Shown: positions 9,701-19,091, counted from the first letter of the stretch. The stretch: 64,000 bases of DNA from CAINVV01 sp963663675 (GCA_963663675.1 OY760498.1:3596001-3660000); one strand, 5' to 3'. Translations and numbers: made by a program. The notes: generated by a model from the sequence alone, not told the origin.

Positions 9701-11549
9701 CGGTTTTAAATAACTCAGCAAAGAAATGATTTCTCTCTTCAGGAACTGTATAGAATCCGACAATTGATTGTCCGATCAATTCTTCTTTACAAAACTGACC
9801 CTTAGAAATTTTATGGATGGATGGACTGATTTCCAGAAGGATGCCTTCAATTGTAGCTTCATAATAGACATCCTGCGTATTTTCAAATATATTACGGTAT
9901 TTTTCTTCACTCTTCAGTAATTTCATTTCCGCCATTTTGCGCTCATGAATATCATACAGCGCGCCGCGCCCACCGACTAGTTTCCCGTTTTCAAAAATTG
10001 GCTTAGTGGAAGATCTGACCCACCGGATATCGCCATCCTTTTTATAAAACCGGTACTCCAGATTAGAAAAATCTGTTTCAGCCAATTGAGCAAGTGCGTT
10101 CATCAGTACAGGCCTGTCATCCGGGTACATAAAGGTAAAGAAATTTTCCCCGGTAAGGTCTTCAGGTCTGTATCCAAGAATTCGTTCAATAGCGGGACTA
10201 ACATAATTGACTGTACCATCGGCAGCAACTTCGAATATTACATCATTGATGGTCTCCACCATTTTTCGGTAAAGTTCCTGTGTGCTTTTTAACTGATTTT
10301 CAGTTTGCTTTCTTTTCGAAACATCACGGACAATAAAAACCATACGTGCTGGTTGCCCGTTTTCATCATTAATAACTTCCCCGTTCACTTCCATGTCAAA
10401 GAGCGTACCGTCTGACTTAATGCCAATATACTCTTCCGCTCCCAGGGGATTTTTCTGCAGCATACTGGTAATGCCGTTGACTGCTTTCGAATGAAATTCG
10501 GGAGTGATAAACTCAAGAAGGTTATGACCGTTCAGGATTTCGGAGTTTTCGTAGCCAAACATCTCCAATGACCGTGGCGATGAAAAAAGTATTTTGCCTT
10601 CAATGTCTGTTATGGTTATCACATCCGGAGAAGCAACAAGAATAGACTTGTAAAGTGATTCGCTTTCCCTGATTTCCTTCTCAATTTCCTTCTGAAGTGT
10701 AATATCAGTCATGGAACCGGCACCACCAACTATTGTACCATTTTCATATACCGGTAAAGTGGATGATCTGACCCATTTTGTTTCACCGCACTTGCATATT
10801 AACCGGTATTCAAGGCTGGAATAATCCCTTTTTTCCAGGTCAATCAGTTTGCCCCTCAGAAGTACCCGGTCCGCTTCATGAACATAATTCAAGAAATTTT
10901 TCCCGGTAATTTCATCATGGCTATACCCCAGAACCCTTTTAATCGCAGGGCTTACATACAGTATTGTTCCATCTCCGGCGATTTCATAAATTATATCGCT
11001 GATGTTTTCAACCAAACTCCGGTACTTCCCTTCACTCCTGGTTAACTTTATCTCATTTTCTTTATTCTCCAGGTAATCACCAATTCTCAATGAGACTGCA
11101 AATAACAATCTTTCTTCACCCGACAAAAATACGGGTCCTTGATTGGAATACTTATTTTCAGGATAACAGACCTCAACTTTCCCGATAATTCGGTTTCCTA
11201 TTTTTAAATCCTGGGACAACTTGTTGACACTATCCTTAAAACCGGGGGTGTTAAATTCATTGTCCCCAACCTTAATGGAAGCCTCCAACAGATCCGGAAA
11301 CTGCCATGCTGCAGGAAGGATATCTGCAATTCTCCGGCACACCTCGTCCACGGAAAGACCATGTGTCATCATGATCTCAGTAATAGAGTAATGACAATTC
11401 AATTCTTTTACTCTCTCTGCAAGGTTGAACTCTACTTTTGAATGAAAAGTCATCATCTGCTCAAGTTTCTGCTTCAGGGAATCAACCTCCTTTTGCGATT
11501 CATTAAGCTGACAATAAAGTTCTTCCATCGATTTATTCAATTCCTCCAT
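6774..11549 (-). CDS. Hybrid sensor histidine kinase with eight PAS domains and a receiver
   Basis: A 1591-residue soluble sensor kinase with no visible membrane segment. Order: N-terminal coiled coil (1-50); a GAF-like region (about 50-185); eight PAS units, many with PAC segments, from about 193 to 1170, two of them near-duplicates sharing AVEQSPVSIVIT; a second coiled coil (about 1175-1215); HisKA with phospho-acceptor His1224 in MSHELRTP; HATPase with NLINNAIKYN, DTGFGI and GTGLGLSVVKKL; then a receiver with phospho-acceptor Asp1519 in LLDLNLPD. The built-in receiver has no output domain, so the phosphate must pass to another protein. No dedicated response regulator is adjacent. Several PAS units probably bind flavin, haem or small ligands, but none can be assigned from sequence. 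Confidence 0.93.
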   Translation of the reverse strand: MEELNKSMEELYCQLNESQKEVDSLKQKLEQMMTFHSKVEFNLAERVKELNCHYSITEIMMTHGLSVDEVCRRIADILPAAWQFPDLLEASIKVGDNEFNTPGFKDSVNKLSQDLKIGNRIIGKVEVCYPENKYSNQGPVFLSGEERLLFAVSLRIGDYLENKENEIKLTRSEGKYRSLVENISDIIYEIAGDGTILYVSPAIKRVLGYSHDEITGKNFLNYVHEADRVLLRGKLIDLEKRDYSSLEYRLICKCGETKWVRSSTLPVYENGTIVGGAGSMTDITLQKEIEKEIRESESLYKSILVASPDVITITDIEGKILFSSPRSLEMFGYENSEILNGHNLLEFITPEFHSKAVNGITSMLQKNPLGAEEYIGIKSDGTLFDMEVNGEVINDENGQPARMVFIVRDVSKRKQTENQLKSTQELYRKMVETINDVIFEVAADGTVNYVSPAIERILGYRPEDLTGENFFTFMYPDDRPVLMNALAQLAETDFSNLEYRFYKKDGDIRWVRSSTKPIFENGKLVGGRGALYDIHERKMAEMKLLKSEEKYRNIFENTQDVYYEATIEGILLEISPSIHKISKGQFCKEELIGQSIVGFYTVPEERNHFFAELFKTGSVTDFELSFRNKDGSVIPIAISSALRFNSDRQPVAVFGSMRDISERKKAQDSLAASELKYKTLFYDSPGGYLIVRDGIFIDCNHASETLIRGDRSMLLGKTPGQISPEYQLNGRKSEEYAIELIRETFEKGNNSFEWMHQRFDGSDFLAVINLSVIDYEGSPVLLVTWQDITEQRAAEEQLRKLSRAVEQSPVSIVITNLEGNIEYVNPRVSETTGYTLEELMGKNPRVLKSGETQSNEYSILWENISEGREWKGLFHNKRKNGELYWESSTIAPIMDSSGKITHYLAIKEDITEIKLSEEKIRQQNERLTAIIRAIPDLIFVTAQDGTFLEFYSSDNNKLIGSDDHVDGVNLKKIFKQDSAAVHLQKIHECLESKAVVTYEFSDMLETGFSCFEVRLAPMGMDRVLTFARDISEKRLKEDEIKKLSLAVEQSPVSIVITDLNANIEYVNPAFEETTGYKFSEVLGKNTNILKSEKTDVEVYREMWKTVTSGKEWHGEWLNKKKSGDLYWENISISPINDASGKITNFLAVKQDVTGRKEAEMKIRDLNANLEQKIEERTSQLAETNDNLLKEIEERKKAEVEISKARNDAEQANMAKSEFLSRMSHELRTPMNSILGFAQLLDMGELNKRQKKAVSHILSSGKHLLDLINEVLDISRIEAGRLSLSMESVPLSGIISETLDIIRPQAAFQGLALNFSVSDSTKYFVKADRQRLKQILLNLINNAIKYNREGGEIEVKVVKMPPVENGIIPVRISISDTGFGISPDDISKLFTPFERIGAEKSATEGTGLGLSVVKKLIDAMGGTVGVESEINKGSTFWIEMPQCDSLLESTEKSGVLMELNKGEDTSTGKVLYIEDNTSDVELVEQFLRTMHSGIKLVTSAYGSETVALAIDNRPDLILLDLNLPDLHGTEVLDRLQKEERTSFIPVIVISADAMPKAVDLLLKNGARKFLTKPLDIMELLKVIDEFVINKRP

Positions 11550-12072
11550 TAAGTTTTTAAATTCTCATGGTCCGATTTACAACCAAACCAGCTTTGCGTT
11601 AATAATTCTATTATTTAATTAAATTTTCACATCGAATGCAGTTCTGCAAAGCAAATCGAAGCTCAGCGAAGCCAATTGGCCTGGTTTTATTTTCATTTCG
11701 GTTTGTGAATTAAAATCACAACATTTCCATATTGTGCAATTTAATTTTTTTTGTTGAGCCGCTGAAATAATTGAACCTTGCAAATCTCTAAACTACGACC
11801 AAACAACCATGTGGAATAAATGTTTTAGAACGAATATTTCTTTAACGAAATCCGGCATTAATCAATACCGGCAAACATAAATTCTGATTTGAAAATAGGA
11901 TGCCAGAAGAGGACAATTTTATATAAATATTAAATTTTACGAATAAGATAGAATATCAGCGGAAGTTCACGTGTTCTGAGACAGCAATGGCTACCGCCCA
12001 AAATGGAGATTCCTGAAAAATGGATTAAGAGAGGACTGTTTTCTTCTTTGCATTCCAACTACAGGCATATAT
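11550..12072. other. Intergenic region with no gene recognised
   Basis: An A+T-rich stretch of about 520 bases between two minus-strand genes. It presumably contains the kinase promoter. I see no coding remnant, strong hairpin or long repeat. Confidence 0.5.
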
Positions 12073-12510
12073 TCAGAATAATGAGAGTATTGCCATCTCC
12101 AGGAAGTGCCAGAATAAAAAGCAAACTATTCCGGTATAAAACAGCAGTTCGTGGTATTTTAAATACTGAACGATTTTAAGAAAAATTTTCTGGTCTTCCT
12201 CCATTAATTGATTTGATTTTGCTGTGTAATCATTCTGATTAATAAGGGTTCTGGCACCTTCGAGTTTAAGCATCTCAAAGTTGACAGATTTGGAATCGAC
12301 CAATTTTTTCAGGTAGTTCATACCAAACCAAATGCTTGACGCCCAGGACATCACAGCAAGACCCAGTGGAATCTGGGTTAATACCAAAGGCTTGCCCAGT
12401 GTCAGATACACAGAAAAACCAATTGCAGCTACATTCAAGGCAATTATGTAGAATACAAATTTTTCCTGCAACTGACTCAGACTTCGATAAATTTCAAATT
12501 TAACATCCAT
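12073..12510 (-). CDS. Small membrane protein of unknown function
   Basis: 145 residues with three predicted membrane helices: about 18-38 (IIALNVAAIGFSVYL), 45-65 (TQIPLGLAVMSWASSIWFGM) and 115-140 (ELLFYTGIVCFLFWHFLEMA). A charged segment of about 45 residues between helices two and three would lie on one side of the membrane. I do not recognise the family. The start is supported by the reading frame's hydrophobicity pattern and by the absence of an upstream in-frame start. It stands alone between the hybrid kinase and the sialidase, and its neighbours give no clue to its function. Confidence 0.6.
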   Translation of the reverse strand: MDVKFEIYRSLSQLQEKFVFYIIALNVAAIGFSVYLTLGKPLVLTQIPLGLAVMSWASSIWFGMNYLKKLVDSKSVNFEMLKLEGARTLINQNDYTAKSNQLMEEDQKIFLKIVQYLKYHELLFYTGIVCFLFWHFLEMAILSLF

Positions 12511-12801
12511 AAAGAATGAACTTTAACAGCTTCTGTGTAAGCTTACGACAAATTTAAAGAATTTACGGGTAATTTGTATGCTTTTCTTTCGCTATTAAAC
12601 ATTGAGACAAATATGTTCAACAATTACTTCAGAAATGAACCTTGAGATAGTTGCATTATTCACATTCAATTTCCCCGGTCAATTTCAAAGTTTAATGCGG
12701 TTATCAACACAATATTAAACTAAAGTGCTGAATATTTAATTGATTAATGTTGTAATTTACCGGAATCGTTAATGTGTTCATAACTATCAGTAAACAATCT
12801 A

Positions 12802-13992
12802 ATGGAAAGAAGTTGTAAAACCCTGGTTCTTATCCTTTCATTTCTTGTAATCAGCCTGGTCGACGGAGAAATTGCAACAGGTCATGGCTTAAAAGAGCAA
12901 ATACTTTGGAAAACAGGTGCAGGAAACTACAAAGGATACCGCGTACCTTCAATTCTACTTACAAAGAAGGGGACGCTCCTTGCCTTCGCGGAGGGAAGAA
13001 ATGATGGCGGAGACAGCGGCGATATTGATCTCGTGATGAAAAGATCGACCGATAACGGAAAATCCTGGAGTGAAGAAATGATTGTTTGGAATGACTCGTT
13101 GAATACCTGTGGAAATCCTTGTCCCGTTGTCGATAATCAAACCGGAAGAATTTGGCTCTTTATGACGTGGAATCTTGGTAAAGACCATGAAAATGAAATC
13201 ATCCGAAAAACCTCCAGGGACACGAGATTACCTTTTGTATGCTATTCGGACAACGATGGATTGAACTGGTCGGTTCCTTATCCGCTCACCCAAACCTGCA
13301 AAGAAGCTTCATGGGGCTGGTATGCTACAGGTCCCGGAACCGGTATCCAGTTGATATATGGAAAACACAAAGGCCGGATGGTCATTCCCGCCAATCACAG
13401 CTATTACGATCCGGAGAGTAAAATTCGCAAAGACCCATTTGGCTATGGCTCACATATACTTTTATCAGACGACCAGGGGAAGACGTGGCAAATGAGTAGT
13501 CCAATACGTCCTGGGTGCAACGAAAGCCAGGTAACTGAGCTTTCGGACGGGACTTTGCTTATGAACATGCGGTCCTACAATAAGAAGCAATGCAGGGCCA
13601 TTTCATTCAGCACCGACGGGGGCGAAACCTGGAGTTTAATTAACCATGATTTCCAGTTGGTCGAATCTGTCTGCCAGGCAAGTCTATTCAGTTATGGAGA
13701 GTACAAGGGACAACATATTTACCTCTTCTCCAACCCGGCGGTAACCGTCGGGAGAACGCATATGACCATAAGATACAGCCTGGATGATTGCCATTCATGG
13801 GCAGCTTCAAAATTAATTAATGCAGGTCCATCAGGCTATTCGTGCCTGGTCAAACTGAAAAACAAACAGGTCGGACTACTTTTTGAAAAAGGCACAAAGG
13901 GCTCAGCAGAAATGATCAGTTTTGTAAAAATGGACATGAAAGACATTCTTGGAGCAGCTGATATTCAAATTAATGAACAAGTTTTACATTGA
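12802..13992 (+). CDS. Secreted exo-alpha-sialidase (GH33)
   Basis: Releases terminal sialic acids from glycoconjugates. A signal peptide covers about residues 8-25. The arginine of the FRIP-like motif is Arg47 (GYRVPS), followed by the acid/base region FAEGRNDGGDSGDIDL. Asp boxes form the six-bladed propeller: STDNGKSW (82-89), SDNDGLNW, SDDQGKTW, STDGGETW and a degenerate SLDDCHSW. The second arginine lies in LLMNMRS, after NESQ (240-243). The 396 residues cover a complete catalytic domain with no lectin domain. A 3' fragment of a related sialidase gene survives at 44807-45303. With the neighbouring GH38 and the later GH92 it fits N-glycan breakdown. Confidence 0.92.
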   Translation: MERSCKTLVLILSFLVISLVDGEIATGHGLKEQILWKTGAGNYKGYRVPSILLTKKGTLLAFAEGRNDGGDSGDIDLVMKRSTDNGKSWSEEMIVWNDSLNTCGNPCPVVDNQTGRIWLFMTWNLGKDHENEIIRKTSRDTRLPFVCYSDNDGLNWSVPYPLTQTCKEASWGWYATGPGTGIQLIYGKHKGRMVIPANHSYYDPESKIRKDPFGYGSHILLSDDQGKTWQMSSPIRPGCNESQVTELSDGTLLMNMRSYNKKQCRAISFSTDGGETWSLINHDFQLVESVCQASLFSYGEYKGQHIYLFSNPAVTVGRTHMTIRYSLDDCHSWAASKLINAGPSGYSCLVKLKNKQVGLLFEKGTKGSAEMISFVKMDMKDILGAADIQINEQVLH

Positions 13993-13999
13993 AAAAAAT

Positions 14000-14276
14000 T
14001 CAGGAGAGAAAAAACTGAGCTATCAGTGACTGGTGTTTACCTGCTTTGTCTTTTCCTGCAGTCGAGTGTCCTCCGGACAGCAAGGCGGAAATCATATCCG
14101 ACAAAATTGCCAAACCCACTTCCTTTCCAGTATCCCATTGACAGAATGCGCCTTGTACCCTCAATTGATCCGGGATCATCAGTCAGCTTTCCTTCCCTGT
14201 CAAACCCGCCGGGGTAAGGAAGCTTTTGATTTTTCAACCCTGTAACCTGCAATTTCCCGTATGAATGCGGGCGCAA
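14000..14276 (-). pseudogene. Frameshifted remnant of an Ldh2-type malate/L-lactate (2,3-diketogulonate reductase-like) dehydrogenase
   Basis: Reading the minus strand from 14276, residues HSYGKL, then LPYPGGFDREGKLTDDPG, then MGYWKGSGF match the middle of the type 2 malate/L-lactate dehydrogenase family, where MGYWKGSGL is a hallmark. After GSGF the match moves to the next frame at about 14110 (AILSDMISALLSGGHST), which continues to a stop at 14000-14002. Removing one base restores the family sequence GSGFAILSDMISALLSGG. About 90 of roughly 340 residues remain; the N-terminal half and C-terminus are gone. This is a decayed gene, not an active enzyme. Confidence 0.75.
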
Positions 14277-14446
14277 ATACGGGCTTTATCTTCCAACATG
14301 CCCGCTTTTCAGAATGCAGTTTTTATAAAGGCATGCATCTCATCAGAGCTGGTTCGGGTTATGTTTTTCAAATTAAATTTTTGGTTTCCCTGGGTTGCAT
14401 GCAATAAATAACTACAAACATTAATGCAAATATAGCGGCATAAAAA

Positions 14447-14487
14447 AATTCCGGCTTAATCCCCTGACAGAAGATTAAGCCGGAAAA
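14447..14487 (-). terminator. Intrinsic terminator downstream of the GH38 gene
   Basis: Inverted repeat with arms TTCCGGCTTAAT (14449-14460) and ATTAAGCCGGAA (14474-14485) and a 13-base loop. On the minus strand it is followed by a T run (A run at 14442-14448). It lies 68 bases past the mannosidase stop. Confidence 0.8.
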
Positions 14488-14554
14488 ATTTATACCCTTT
14501 TTTTTTAAAGATTCAACATTCCAAAAAGAAGTGTGGTAACAATTTACCTCCAGG

Positions 14555-17500
14555 CTATTTCACAAAAATATCGATCTGTTTAAGATAATCATTCCCATGC
14601 CATCCTCCATCGGTTAAAAACATAAGATAACGGCATTTCAGGATATCCTCAAATCGCAGCGATGAACCAGCGGAACCCATCATGCCTCTTCCTCCTGCTC
14701 CATAAAAACCAACATATTTCCAGCCGGCTGCTTTTGGATCTCCTTCTGTGGCAACAGGAGAATCAGAGGCCCATATGCTAAAGATCTGCGTGCCTCTGTT
14801 TCTTAACTGATTAAGGAAAAGGTCTATTTTATCGATCTGAACTGATTTCTGCAAATCAAAAATATATCTGCCTTCTCCGTTATCAAACCATATCGTATCA
14901 GAAAGTTTACCGGCCTTTGAATCAAGCACCTGGGACATATCAATTTTAAAATTCGTAAGATCTTTTCCTTTATTCGATTTGCCCGTAGCATAATACACTG
15001 CACTCACCTTATTTCCGGTAGCTACATCCGCATAATCCGCAGCAGATGGAGGCGTAGGAACAATGATGGTATCCATTCCCATACTTTTGAGATATGCCTT
15101 GAACCTTGGATTTCCAGTCATGCGTTGATCGATGTTTGGACCAAATAACGGCTTTTGAGCATACTTCAGGGATTTCATGTCCGGAGTAATAATCTCCTTC
15201 ACTCTCAATACTGCAGGTTTACTCTCTTTGAAATCATCGTAAAGTGGTTGTAAAGGGACGGCATCGCTGTTTTGATTTTTAGCAACAGTGACAGCAAAAA
15301 TCTTAATCCCGGCATTATCTGGGAGAGTAATGGATTTGGTTCCTTTAGGCAGGTTAAACTCATACTTGAAAATGTAGCAGTACTGATAGGCATCATTTGC
15401 TTTTGGAGAATGCCTGTGGTTGGCGTACCAGGCGATATTGTCACCCTTTGAATAAGGGCTCGTTATCTCTGCCACCTTCATATCGTTAAAATAGAGTTTC
15501 CTGCTGTAATGCTGCCCTATCCACCCGGTCCAATCCTGAACATTAAAATTAACTGTCCGGCTTCCAATCTTCAGCTTGTCTTTGGTGTCGCCTGTTGCAG
15601 CTGCCAGAATGTATATTTTATTGTAATCGCCTGCTGGCAAGTTAATTTTCTGTCCTTTAGCGGCCATTACATTGTTCTGTCCATCCGTACTATTTCCTGT
15701 CTTAAACTGAATATCCTCACTAACGATAGTAGAAGATAATAATTCGGCGGGATAGGAAAGTCCGTTGCTCATATTCCCGTCAGTCCGGTTATTATCTGAA
15801 CTGATAACATCTTGGTTATATGGCAATTCTACATCAACCTGTTCTGGTTTTTCCATTGATGTACCAGGTTTTTCAAATTTTACGGCAAAACTTCGCAATT
15901 CGAATTTCGTCATATCAAAGTTCAGAGTTCCACTGTTAAAATCTGCAGTACCAATTTTCTTCTCCTGACCGTTCACTTCATAGGCATCAACTATCTTACC
16001 AGGAAATTTAACCGCAACATCCTTTGCATCTTTACCATACAGCTCATTGAACCGAACAATGAAGTAATCACTTTCCTCAGCCTTTTTAAATGCCATTACA
16101 TCTACCTTGCCGGTATTAATGTCAAGCAGGGAAATTTCTTTCCCCAATGCTCCATCGTGTTTTGTTGTTTCAAAAGCAACCAGGGGAGAATTCAAAAAAC
16201 TACCCTGCCATGGCGTCATAGCATATACCCAATCACCATTATGGGCATAAATTCCATATTTTACCTCATGAATGCCCCAGTCCTGAGTCCCCTGATAAAC
16301 ATACGAGTTGGCTTTTGGTGTATACATCAATGTGAGTCTCAAAGTGTTATTGTCGGGTTTATCAGAACCGTATTTACAATCCTCGAGAATTGAAACGCCA
16401 TAATTATTTGGCCGGTCTGTGATATCTATCCACTGTCTCCCGGGAACTTCAAATTTTACTTCATTGTTGGTTGTTCGTTGCACAGCAGCCGTATTGAGGC
16501 CATAAGTTGCAAATTCATTGGTAACTGTGGTAGGGAAAGCGGCTTTCAGGCTTACCTCTTTGGATTGCCAGTCAATGGTGTTGCTGACTTCTATTCGTTT
16601 TCCTGCCTGCCCTGCAGCAAGACTTATTATTTGGGTGATGGCTGAGTTCTGACCTTTCTTAGTTACTTCAAGAGCAACTCTGACCGGCCCCTGTTCAACA
16701 ATTTTGACTGTCACATCCTTGTTCATGAAATCGAAGGGAGGTTTTTTTCGATCATTCCAGTCCATATTCCAGGAAGGCCATTGTGACGGACGTTCCTGCT
16801 GAAATTGAAGTGAGGCAGGTTTGGACAACACTTCTTTCGAAGCTTTCTTGTCGTAAATGCTTGAAATATCACCATTCTTATCAATCTCCACCTTGAAATA
16901 ACCATTTTCAAGTGTCTGATCCTTTACAGACAATGTGGATACAGCAGAAGCTCCGGCAGTCTCGCGAACGTCAAAAACCGACAGTCCGACGGAGGGAAGC
17001 TGTGCCAGGAAAATGAATTTAATCTTGTTCCCTTTTGATGACAAAATCTGCGTAGGCAAAGCTTGTCCATTCTTGTCATAAACCATAATGCCGGCGGGAA
17101 TCTTTGCAAAGGCCAGTTCGGCAGTAACTACATCTTCACGAGCTATGGCAACAGGATTGTATACAACTACAGCCTTGCCTTGTACCTGCGTATTTAATCC
17201 GCCGGAAACAGCACTGACCGAATTCTTTAACACCTCAGAAAGGTTGTTCATTGCAATAAATTCATCATTCCATGCATAGTTATAAGCCAGAACGGTACTT
17301 GTTCCTGGAAGTATATCGTGAAACTGGCTGCCAAGAATGAGATCCCAAGAATTGTGCAACTTAGTTACAGGATAAGCAGCACCACCTATCCAATCAGCGA
17401 ATGAAGCCACCTGCTCTGCTGACTTAGCCAAAAGTTCGTTCTTGCGGTTGGCCCTTTTCATAAAAGACTGGGAAGTCATTGATCCTGCACTGTGCTCGGT

Positions 17501-18424
17501 AAGCAGTAAATCCCCCGCATAAGTAGGAAGCTTTTCCCTCAGTTGTGGAGTAATGTCTTTAAATATCTGATCCGAGGAAGTCAGAACAACTTTAAAGTTA
17601 CTGTCATCATGTTTAAGGCTGTTTACTGCATTGATAACATCTTTTTCCCTGGGAGCACCACCAATATCTCCTGTCCCATAATATCTGAAATCGAAGGAAA
17701 CTCCGAATTTATTGATATCCCCGTTTATCCGGCTGGTCCACTCTTTGTTTTTATCCAGTCTTTCTTCGACACTACCTCCATAATTGGTCGCATTCAACGC
17801 TGCCAGCAGGCCTTTGCCATCAGGGCCCTCCCAGACGCCAACATTAAACGGTAGACCGTTTGAAGATCTCCAGGTTAATTTCTGGGTTGAAAATCCCAGC
17901 AATCCGGCATGATTCCATACCGATGGCAGGGTAGCAACAAATCCGAAACAGTCGGGAAGCATATAGTCATAGCTCTCTTTCCCAAATTCCTTTCTGAAGT
18001 ACTGATTTCCGTAAAGCACCTGACGGAGAACAGATTCTGAAGATGAGATGTTTACTTCACCCTCATCCACTGAAGAACCGGAGATAAACCATCTACCCTG
18101 TTTAATATAGTCTGCAACTTTTTTGTAGGATTCAGGATAATACTCCTTCATCATGTTATAACGTCGCGAACCGGTGAAGTTGAACACATAATCAGGATAC
18201 TTTTCCAGCAACTTAAAGTTGTCCTCCATAGTATTCTTAATGTATTCATTGATTGTTGTCGGGTATTCCCAGTTCCATTCTGTGTCGAGGTGGGCATAAC
18301 CGATTGTGTACAAAACCTTGTCTTTTGAAATGTCATACTTTTCCCGTCTATCAAGCTGCTGGGCGAAGACCAAAACGGGCATAACAAGACCTGCAAGGAA
18401 AAAAAGTCTGAATTTGTTTTTCAT
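14555..18424 (-). CDS. Secreted GH38 alpha-mannosidase with long C-terminal extension
   Basis: A 1289-residue retaining alpha-mannosidase, probably acting on N-glycan mannose. A signal peptide covers about residues 5-22 (ends VFAQ). The GH38 catalytic barrel follows: the zinc-site motif AHLDTEWNW (about 43-51), the nucleophile segment LPDCFGF (about 157-163) and a DFRYYGTGD loop near 245. A three-helix middle segment (about 310-395) contains SQFHDILPGTS, then the beta-sandwich domains follow. From about residue 880 on there is a tail with a carbohydrate-binding-like sandwich and a C-terminal F5/8-type module ending in RYLMFLTDGGWHG. The family is usually about 850-1050 residues, so the tail is extra. 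Upstream lies a 36-bp direct repeat. Confidence 0.92.
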   Translation of the reverse strand: MKNKFRLFFLAGLVMPVLVFAQQLDRREKYDISKDKVLYTIGYAHLDTEWNWEYPTTINEYIKNTMEDNFKLLEKYPDYVFNFTGSRRYNMMKEYYPESYKKVADYIKQGRWFISGSSVDEGEVNISSSESVLRQVLYGNQYFRKEFGKESYDYMLPDCFGFVATLPSVWNHAGLLGFSTQKLTWRSSNGLPFNVGVWEGPDGKGLLAALNATNYGGSVEERLDKNKEWTSRINGDINKFGVSFDFRYYGTGDIGGAPREKDVINAVNSLKHDDSNFKVVLTSSDQIFKDITPQLREKLPTYAGDLLLTEHSAGSMTSQSFMKRANRKNELLAKSAEQVASFADWIGGAAYPVTKLHNSWDLILGSQFHDILPGTSTVLAYNYAWNDEFIAMNNLSEVLKNSVSAVSGGLNTQVQGKAVVVYNPVAIAREDVVTAELAFAKIPAGIMVYDKNGQALPTQILSSKGNKIKFIFLAQLPSVGLSVFDVRETAGASAVSTLSVKDQTLENGYFKVEIDKNGDISSIYDKKASKEVLSKPASLQFQQERPSQWPSWNMDWNDRKKPPFDFMNKDVTVKIVEQGPVRVALEVTKKGQNSAITQIISLAAGQAGKRIEVSNTIDWQSKEVSLKAAFPTTVTNEFATYGLNTAAVQRTTNNEVKFEVPGRQWIDITDRPNNYGVSILEDCKYGSDKPDNNTLRLTLMYTPKANSYVYQGTQDWGIHEVKYGIYAHNGDWVYAMTPWQGSFLNSPLVAFETTKHDGALGKEISLLDINTGKVDVMAFKKAEESDYFIVRFNELYGKDAKDVAVKFPGKIVDAYEVNGQEKKIGTADFNSGTLNFDMTKFELRSFAVKFEKPGTSMEKPEQVDVELPYNQDVISSDNNRTDGNMSNGLSYPAELLSSTIVSEDIQFKTGNSTDGQNNVMAAKGQKINLPAGDYNKIYILAAATGDTKDKLKIGSRTVNFNVQDWTGWIGQHYSRKLYFNDMKVAEITSPYSKGDNIAWYANHRHSPKANDAYQYCYIFKYEFNLPKGTKSITLPDNAGIKIFAVTVAKNQNSDAVPLQPLYDDFKESKPAVLRVKEIITPDMKSLKYAQKPLFGPNIDQRMTGNPRFKAYLKSMGMDTIIVPTPPSAADYADVATGNKVSAVYYATGKSNKGKDLTNFKIDMSQVLDSKAGKLSDTIWFDNGEGRYIFDLQKSVQIDKIDLFLNQLRNRGTQIFSIWASDSPVATEGDPKAAGWKYVGFYGAGGRGMMGSAGSSLRFEDILKCRYLMFLTDGGWHGNDYLKQIDIFVK

Positions 18425-18425
18425 G

Positions 18426-18549
18426 TGTTTATAATTTGTTTTTTAATTGCCACATGGAATACCCAAATATTCATTTCCGGTTGGAGAAAAAACTTCCTCA
18501 TGGGTATTTCATTTGTTTATAATTTGTTTTTTAATGGCCAAATGGAATA
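18426..18549 (+). repeat. Pair of 36-bp direct repeats upstream of the GH38 gene
   Basis: Copies at 18426-18461 and 18514-18549 share TGTTTATAATTTGTTTTTTAAT and then CACATGGAATA-like sequence, differing at only two positions, with an 88-base offset. The first copy starts two bases outside the mannosidase start codon. It may be a duplicated leader or regulator site, or the product of replication slippage. Confidence 0.85.
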
Positions 18550-18619
18550 AAAGAAAAGTGCAGCTAATACCCACACAATCATTGTCTTTTGATGTGATAA
18601 TATTCTTATGTGCATTTCA

Positions 18620-18966
18620 TCAGTACAAATTTAAGGCATCATAAGTGGTTTGGAACAGATTGACATCCAGGCTTAGCCCGGCTCTTTCCAATGTACCTGG
18701 CGCCATAACAATTTTGACTGTCAAGTTCTCAGCTTATTGCTTAGATACCGGAACAGGGATTTGGTTTAAACCAAAAATTCAAAATTTTTTTGGGAATTAC
18801 ATTGAAGTTAACAACGAAGAGAGAACCTATCCCGGAGAAACGCAGGACAATTCTTCAATGCCCTTTATTAAATGAGGAAGGAAGATTTCCTTGAAATTTA
18901 GCTGAAGTTGAACCGATAGCCAGGTCCAATTCCTGCTTTTTCCCGGAAGTATTGATGATGAACAAC
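18620..18966 (-). pseudogene. Possible decayed glycosidase C-terminus (frame-shifting remnant)
   Basis: The minus strand contains a protein-like stretch starting LFIINTSGKKQELDLAIG at 18966, ending in a stop near 18860. A second stretch in another frame begins ENLTVKIVMAPGTLE and ends LNLY-stop at 18620-18622. Both resemble the beta-sandwich tail of secreted glycosidases, and the order is right for one gene broken by frameshifts. No family can be named, and chance resemblance is possible. The rest of the 18425-19091 gap, apart from the direct repeats, shows nothing recognisable. Confidence 0.3.
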
Positions 18967-19091
18967 TTTTCATCCGGACTTTAACATGTCCCTTCAAGCG
19001 ACACATCTTGGTATTAACAGGTATCAAAAATATAAAAATATTTTAAGTGAAAGACCCAGACCTATAAACCGGGGAAATTGTATTAACTGGA

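Noticed and set aside
14026..14276. First read as a formylglycine-enzyme C-terminus because of a GFRLA-like ending
   Set aside because: The upstream sequence matches the MGYWKGSG region of Ldh2 dehydrogenases and the GFRLA-like residues come from the wrong frame after a frameshift.
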